Source of the DNA: an uncultured Anaerotruncus sp.
GTDB lineage: Bacteria > Bacillota > Clostridia > Oscillospirales > Ruminococcaceae
Reading direction: 5' to 3'
Length of the DNA stretch: 36,197 bases
NCBI GenBank assembly: GCA_904398655.1
Contig: CAJFPF010000030.1
Coordinates: 1 to 36,197 of the forward strand
Shown: one piece after another, positions 32,339 through 36,197 of the stretch
How positions within the stretch are numbered: position 1 is the stretch's first letter
How the letters are laid out: every line of letters begins with the position of its first letter
Notes under the pieces: generated by a model
Databases searched by the model: none
What the model was told of the DNA's origin: nothing
The model's input: the letters and a program-made list of their open reading frames with translations, nothing else
Program-made: the position numbers and the translations under genes

Positions 32339-34159
32339 ATGTGTGGAATCGTTGGTTACACCGGCGCGCAAAATGCCGCCAGTGTACTTTTGGATACCCT
32401 AAAGAGGTTGGAGTACCGTGGGTATGACTCCGCCGGTCTCGCGGTGTTTTCTTCTGAAGGAATCACTGTGCGAAAAACAAAGGGGCGCTTGGAAAATTTA
32501 GTCCACCTAGTGGAGCAGTCCCCCCCCCAAGGGAACTGTGGCATCGGCCATACCCGTTGGGCCACCCATGGAGTCCCCTCTGATTTAAACGCCCACCCCC
32601 ACTATACAGGACGGGTCGCGCTTGTCCACAACGGGATTATTGAAAATTATCAGCAGTTAAAACAGGAACTGATCCGGGAGGGCATTCAATTTCTCTCGGA
32701 TACTGACACGGAAGTGGCCGCCCGGCTTATGGATTTTCTTTACAATGGAGATCCCGTGGATACCTTGCGCCGTGCCTGTGCCCGGTTGGAGGGGTCCTAT
32801 GCCTTTGCTGTTCTATTCTCCGACCATCCGGATACCCTCTATGCTGTCCGTCTAGGAAGCCCCCTCATTGCCGCCAAAGGGTCTGCCGAAAACTTTTTGG
32901 CCTCCGATGTCACTGCAGTGCTACAATACACACGTACATATACATTGATTAACGAAGGGGAAATCGCCGCAGTAGACCGCCAGTCCATCCGTCTGTGGGA
33001 TCGGGAGGGGAACCCCCGGGAACCGGAATTTTTAACCGCCCAGTGGTCGGTGGAGCAGGCGCAGAAGGGTGGTTATGACCACTTCATGCTCAAGGAGATC
33101 CACGAGCAACCCCGCGTCTTGCGGGACACTATCCATCCCCGTTGTTCCAATGGCCTCCCCTCCTTCCATGCCCAAGATGGCATCCCAGAGGGATTCTGGA
33201 GCCGATTTGACCAAATTTCCATTGTGGCCTGCGGCACAGCGATGCACTGCGGCATGGTAGGCAAGTATTTGATCGAACAGCTGGCCCGTGTCCGTGCGGA
33301 ATGCGATGTGGCCTCTGAATTCCGTTACCGAAATCCCATCCTCTCCCCCACCTCTCTGGTGATACTGATCTCTCAGTCCGGAGAGACGGCCGACACCCTG
33401 GCTGCCCTGCGGCTTGCCAAAGAGCGAGGCATTACCACTTTGGCAGTGGTAAATGTGGCGGGTTCCACCATTGCCCGAGAGGCCGACTATGTGATTCACA
33501 CTTTTGCCGGTCCGGAGATCGCAGTGGCATCCACCAAAGCCTATTCCGTTCAACTTGGCATCCTCTATCTCATCGCCATCCGGTTGGGGATGGCTTCCAG
33601 TAATCTCTCCCGGGAGCGGGCCCAAGAGTTGGTGGAGGGGCTTTGGAATGCGGTGGGGTCTGTGGAGCAAATGCTTCAAATGGGGCCGGAGATCCAGGAA
33701 TATATCAAACGGTATGCTTCCCTTCGGGATCTGTTCTTCCTCGGGAGGGGGCTGGACTATCCGGTGGCCATGGAGGGGTCTCTGAAGCTAAAGGAGGTCA
33801 GCTACATCCACTGCGAAGCCTATGCGGCCGGGGAACTGAAACATGGCACCATCTCCCTCATCACCGATGGGGTGCCGGTGATCGCTCTAGCCTCCCAAAC
33901 CGCCTTGCTCCCGAAAATGATTAGCAACATCAAGGAGGTCCGTAGCCGGGGCGCGGATGTACTGCTGATCACCCGTCAGGATGCACAGGTGGAGCCAGAT
34001 ATCTACTCCAAACGGATCGATCTTCCAGACTTGGAGGACCTATTCATGCCACTCCCATCGGTGGTCGTGTTGCAGCTGTTGGCCTATCACACTGCGGTGT
34101 TGCGCGGTTGTGATGTGGATAAACCCCGGAATTTGGCCAAAAGTGTCACAGTAGAATAA
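32339..34159 (+). CDS. glmS: Glutamine-fructose-6-phosphate aminotransferase (isomerizing)
   Basis: The 606-residue GlmS makes glucosamine-6-phosphate from fructose-6-phosphate and Gln, the first step to UDP-GlcNAc for peptidoglycan. It begins MCGIVGYTG, so the catalytic Cys follows Met; this fixes the start at 32339 although the frame is open further up. The glutaminase domain (1-235) has RLEYRGYDSAG, GHTRWATHG and NGIIENY. The isomerase half has two SIS domains (ISQSGETADTLAALR, EVSYIHCEAYAAGELKHG) and ends KPRNLAKSVTVE. The ribosome binding site is weak and lies near a hairpin. Expression is controlled by the ribozyme upstream. Confidence 0.97.
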   Translation: MCGIVGYTGAQNAASVLLDTLKRLEYRGYDSAGLAVFSSEGITVRKTKGRLENLVHLVEQSPPQGNCGIGHTRWATHGVPSDLNAHPHYTGRVALVHNGIIENYQQLKQELIREGIQFLSDTDTEVAARLMDFLYNGDPVDTLRRACARLEGSYAFAVLFSDHPDTLYAVRLGSPLIAAKGSAENFLASDVTAVLQYTRTYTLINEGEIAAVDRQSIRLWDREGNPREPEFLTAQWSVEQAQKGGYDHFMLKEIHEQPRVLRDTIHPRCSNGLPSFHAQDGIPEGFWSRFDQISIVACGTAMHCGMVGKYLIEQLARVRAECDVASEFRYRNPILSPTSLVILISQSGETADTLAALRLAKERGITTLAVVNVAGSTIAREADYVIHTFAGPEIAVASTKAYSVQLGILYLIAIRLGMASSNLSRERAQELVEGLWNAVGSVEQMLQMGPEIQEYIKRYASLRDLFFLGRGLDYPVAMEGSLKLKEVSYIHCEAYAAGELKHGTISLITDGVPVIALASQTALLPKMISNIKEVRSRGADVLLITRQDAQVEPDIYSKRIDLPDLEDLFMPLPSVVVLQLLAYHTAVLRGCDVDKPRNLAKSVTVE

Positions 34160-34171
34160 TAGAATCGGCCA

Positions 34172-34210
34172 AAGGGCCCTTCCTGTAAAATACAGGAAGG
34201 GCCCTTCTTT
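34172..34210 (+). terminator. Terminator of glmS
   Basis: A 16-bp perfect stem (34172-34187 with 34191-34206), loop AAA, followed by CTTTT. Confidence 0.85.
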
Positions 34211-34599
34211 TAAAACGATGGTTCATTCCAACGTTCTGGCAGCAGCTTTTCCAATGTTGTTTCCTTTAGGCCAGGGAGAACTATCGTCGCCTTCAGATTT
34301 GTCTCATTCAATTGATAGAGAAATTCCCTGCAGCGGCCACAGGGAGGCAAAATGTTCCCACCCTCACCGACGGCTATGATCTTCCGAATTCCAGTCTCTC
34401 CGCTCTTCAACATTTCAGCCACTGCGGCTTGTTCTGCACAAAATCCAAGGGAACAGGGTAAATCGATACAGACCCCTGTAAAAACCTTTCCGCTTTTCGT
34501 CTCCAGAGCACATGCCACCTGTCCTGCGGCCCCACTTTCTCCCAGCTGCTGAGGACAAAGCGCTTCCCAAGCGGCATGATAGAGCGCCAAAATATCCAT
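34210..34599 (-). CDS. Cytidine deaminase family protein
   Basis: The 129-residue product has the zinc deaminase signature: CAEQAAV with the catalytic Glu, and PCGRCREF with the two other Cys ligands. The Cys-Cys-Cys ligand set and length fit the small homotetrameric cytidine deaminases and their blasticidin-S deaminase-like relatives. It probably converts cytidine/deoxycytidine to uridine forms, but the substrate is not certain. It starts three bases after the asparaginase stop and so is the second gene of that operon. Confidence 0.85.
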   Translation of the reverse strand: MDILALYHAAWEALCPQQLGESGAAGQVACALETKSGKVFTGVCIDLPCSLGFCAEQAAVAEMLKSGETGIRKIIAVGEGGNILPPCGRCREFLYQLNETNLKATIVLPGLKETTLEKLLPERWNEPSF

Positions 34600-34602
34600 C
34601 TC

Positions 34603-35604
34603 CTACCCCATTCCTTCTGAAATTTCCCCCGCATAGTTGGTGGAAAAGATTCTACGCACCTCTTCCAGATGATTGGTTTGCCCCAACGCCCACATGAGCT
34701 TTGTCACCGCTGCCTCTGTGGTCATATCCCCCGCCTGGATCGCGCCGGTGGCCAACACCTTCCTCCCCACCTCATAGATGGAGAGGTCACTGCCATCGTA
34801 GAGGCATTGGCTGCAAACCACGACTGGAATTCCATTGTCAACCAGCCGTTTGATCTGGGCTGAAAGATCCCGCCGGACAAAGTGCAATCCTCCTGCACCA
34901 AACGCCTCCAATACAACCCCCCGGTATCCCAGCATTTGGAGGCTCTCAAAAATTCGCGGATCGGTCCCCGGGATCAGCTTGAGGAGAAAGACTGCGGGAC
35001 AGATCCGGTCTTGGAGCAAGGTTGGGCCAGCATAGCAAGGGGGTAGACTGTGATAGAGCTGCAGCCCATTTGCCAATACGCGGCCCCGGTCGGGGCTATT
35101 GACACTCTCGAAGGCATCGAACCCCATGGTGCGTACCTTCACGGCCCGGCACCCGCTGATAATCTTGTGATGAAACGCCACACTGACCCCATAGAGGTTG
35201 TGCTCTACCGCCGCTAATGCGGTGGCAAGGTTGCTCCGGGCATCGGAAAGGGGATTCTCCACCGGCAGCTGGGATCCGGTAAGTACCACCGGCTTTTGTA
35301 GATTTTGCAGCATGAAAGTGAGCATGGAAGCTGTATATCCCATCGTATCCGTTCCGTGGGTCACTACAATTCCATCATAAGCTTCCAGGCCCTTGAAAAT
35401 TTCTCTGGCAATCAATTGCCACTCCTCTGCCTGGATATTGGAACTATCCAAATTTAAAATGTCCCGGTAGGTGATATGATACCAATCTTGCAGTTCCTCT
35501 AAAATCCGCATAAGAGCTGGAGGCGCCTCCCGTGGTTCCAGGCCCTCCGTGCCCTGGGTGGATGCGATGGTTCCTCCGGTGGCCAATAGCAGAATATTCT
35601 TCAT
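34603..35604 (-). CDS. ansA: L-asparaginase, type I (cytoplasmic)
   Basis: The 333-residue product hydrolyses Asn to Asp and ammonia. It has the N-terminal ATGGTIAST with the nucleophilic Thr, the second Thr in VVTHGTDTMGYTASML with Asp and Lys partners, VVLTGSQLP, and no signal peptide, which marks the cytoplasmic type. The ATG at 35604 follows GAGGGAAG and gives the family's normal N terminus (MKNILLLATGG). An upstream extension to 35673 lacks similarity. It forms an operon with the deaminase gene. Confidence 0.93.
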   Translation of the reverse strand: MKNILLLATGGTIASTQGTEGLEPREAPPALMRILEELQDWYHITYRDILNLDSSNIQAEEWQLIAREIFKGLEAYDGIVVTHGTDTMGYTASMLTFMLQNLQKPVVLTGSQLPVENPLSDARSNLATALAAVEHNLYGVSVAFHHKIISGCRAVKVRTMGFDAFESVNSPDRGRVLANGLQLYHSLPPCYAGPTLLQDRICPAVFLLKLIPGTDPRIFESLQMLGYRGVVLEAFGAGGLHFVRRDLSAQIKRLVDNGIPVVVCSQCLYDGSDLSIYEVGRKVLATGAIQAGDMTTEAAVTKLMWALGQTNHLEEVRRIFSTNYAGEISEGMG

Positions 35605-35688
35605 GATCTTCCCTCTTTCCGCTTTTGGGAAACTCCAATCATTCCATCTCCATCGTGGGGTTGATTTCATCATACCATGCGCACTTTT

Positions 35689-35717
35689 TTACTACAAGTC
35701 CTGGAATTTCTTGTCAA
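35689..35717 (-). promoter_or_regulatory. Candidate promoter of the asparaginase operon
   Basis: On the minus strand a perfect TTGACA (35717-35712) and a weak TAGTAA (35694-35689) are 17 bp apart. Confidence 0.4.
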
Positions 35718-35736
35718 GAGGAATTTTTTCATACCA

Positions 35737-35765
35737 TTGCAACCACTTTGGAAATGTGCTACCAT
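35737..35765 (+). promoter_or_regulatory. Candidate promoter of the repeat lipoprotein gene
   Basis: TTGCAA (35737-35742) and TACCAT (35760-35765) are separated by 17 bp, about 50 bp before the start codon. Confidence 0.4.
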
Positions 35766-35815
35766 AGGATCAAGGTTGATTATCCTACCCATACGGATTG
35801 AAAGGAATGATCCCT

Positions 35816-36197
35816 GTGAAAAAAATTGCACTTATTTTAGCAGTGGCATTGGCTTTATCTTCCTGCGGTGGGCCTTCCTCAGAGGAGACATCTTCTGAAG
35901 CTTCCTCATCAGAGGCCTCTTCCTCTGAAGCTTCTTCATCAGAGGCTTCTTCCGCTTCTTCGGAAGAAGCCGCCTCCGAAGCAACCTCCTCCCAGGACAC
36001 AGTTTCTGAAGAGAGCAACTCCAGCGATACAAGCCAGGAGGCTGCCGCTCAGGAGGCCGCCGCCCAACAGGCCGCTCAGGAGGCCGCTGCCCAACAGGCC
36101 GCTCAGGAGGCCGCTGCTCAGGAGGCCGCTGCTCAGGAGGCCGCTGCTCAGGAGGCCGCTGCCCAACAGGCCGCTCAGGAAGCCGCTGCCCAACAGG
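35816..36197 (+). CDS. Repeat-rich lipoprotein, 3' end outside the window
   Basis: A GTG at 35816, nine bases after AAGGA, opens a frame that runs to the window edge (at least 127 residues). A short signal peptide (KKIALILAVALALS) ends in the lipobox SSCG. A low-complexity Ser/Glu/Ala stretch (SSEAS repeats, about residues 20-60) is followed by repeats of QEAAA and QQAAQEAAA from about residue 74. The latter would form a long, water-soluble alpha-helical rod or coiled coil that could hold a C-terminal domain away from the membrane. An in-frame ATG at 35807 is directly against the ribosome binding site and so less likely. Function is unknown without the C terminus. Confidence 0.8.
   Translation, partial: MKKIALILAVALALSSCGGPSSEETSSEASSSEASSSEASSSEASSASSEEAASEATSSQDTVSEESNSSDTSQEAAAQEAAAQQAAQEAAAQQAAQEAAAQEAAAQEAAAQEAAAQQAAQEAAAQQ
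36035..36197 (+). repeat. 15-bp and 27-bp Gln/Ala repeats in the lipoprotein gene
   Basis: Tandem CAGGAGGCCGCTGCT-like units interspersed with CAACAGGCCGCT encode QEAAA and QQAA. Units are nearly identical at DNA level and run to the window end, so the array length is unknown. Confidence 0.85.

Overview
The window looks like a chromosomal segment of a low-to-mid GC, anaerobic, probably spore-forming Firmicute (class Clostridia, most likely the Oscillospirales group). The basis is the clostridial-type long PRPP synthetase, the SigI/RsgI pair, a CotH-type kinase, a membrane pyrophosphatase, AGGAGG-like ribosome binding sites, frequent TTG/GTG starts, a glmS ribozyme and lipobox-bearing lipoproteins. 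Assignment below class level is inference.

Left end (1-4984): a ferrous iron uptake locus, feoA-feoB on the minus strand, in which feoB is split by a compact mobile element of about 3.28 kb. The 5' part of feoB lies at 3402-4692 and the continuation lies at 1-121. The two parts join without loss or gain of a base at a 7-bp repeat, CACATGG (115-121 and 3395-3401). The element carries a large serine recombinase, a 48-residue protein, a small lipoprotein and yaaA. YaaA is known from E. coli to lower free intracellular iron during peroxide stress, so an element that breaks Fe(II) import carries a gene that also limits iron.

5176-11976: a GNAT acetyltransferase, then an RND efflux operon (adaptor, permease, an OmpR-family regulator that lacks the phospho-acceptor Asp, and a secreted protein of unknown function). 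TCACATT motifs on an 11-bp period lie in front of the operon and look like a binding site for such a regulator. 12127-15738: deoC, a polysaccharide deacetylase, and a MATE efflux pump followed by a MarR regulator. The MATE promoter is a consensus TTGACA-17-TATAAT promoter embedded in a perfect 44-bp palindrome.

15743-23540 is the most unusual block: sigI-rsgI, then an RsgI-related lipoprotein with seven 15-residue acidic repeats, a VTC-domain polyphosphate polymerase, a DUF4956 membrane protein and a CotH-family kinase, all on the minus strand, with ppk1 immediately upstream. The same promoter-like pair, ACCCC-N19-CGTA, lies before sigI and before the lipoprotein. This suggests a SigI regulon that links an envelope sensor to polyphosphate or another anionic envelope polymer.

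23842-36197: a membrane glycosyltransferase, a zinc-ribbon membrane protein of unknown function, the pyrophosphatase hppA, PRPP synthetase, two exported proteins of unknown function, glmS with its metabolite-sensing ribozyme and a second hairpin near the start codon, a cytidine deaminase-like gene with an asparaginase, and the start of a repeat-rich lipoprotein that runs off the window.
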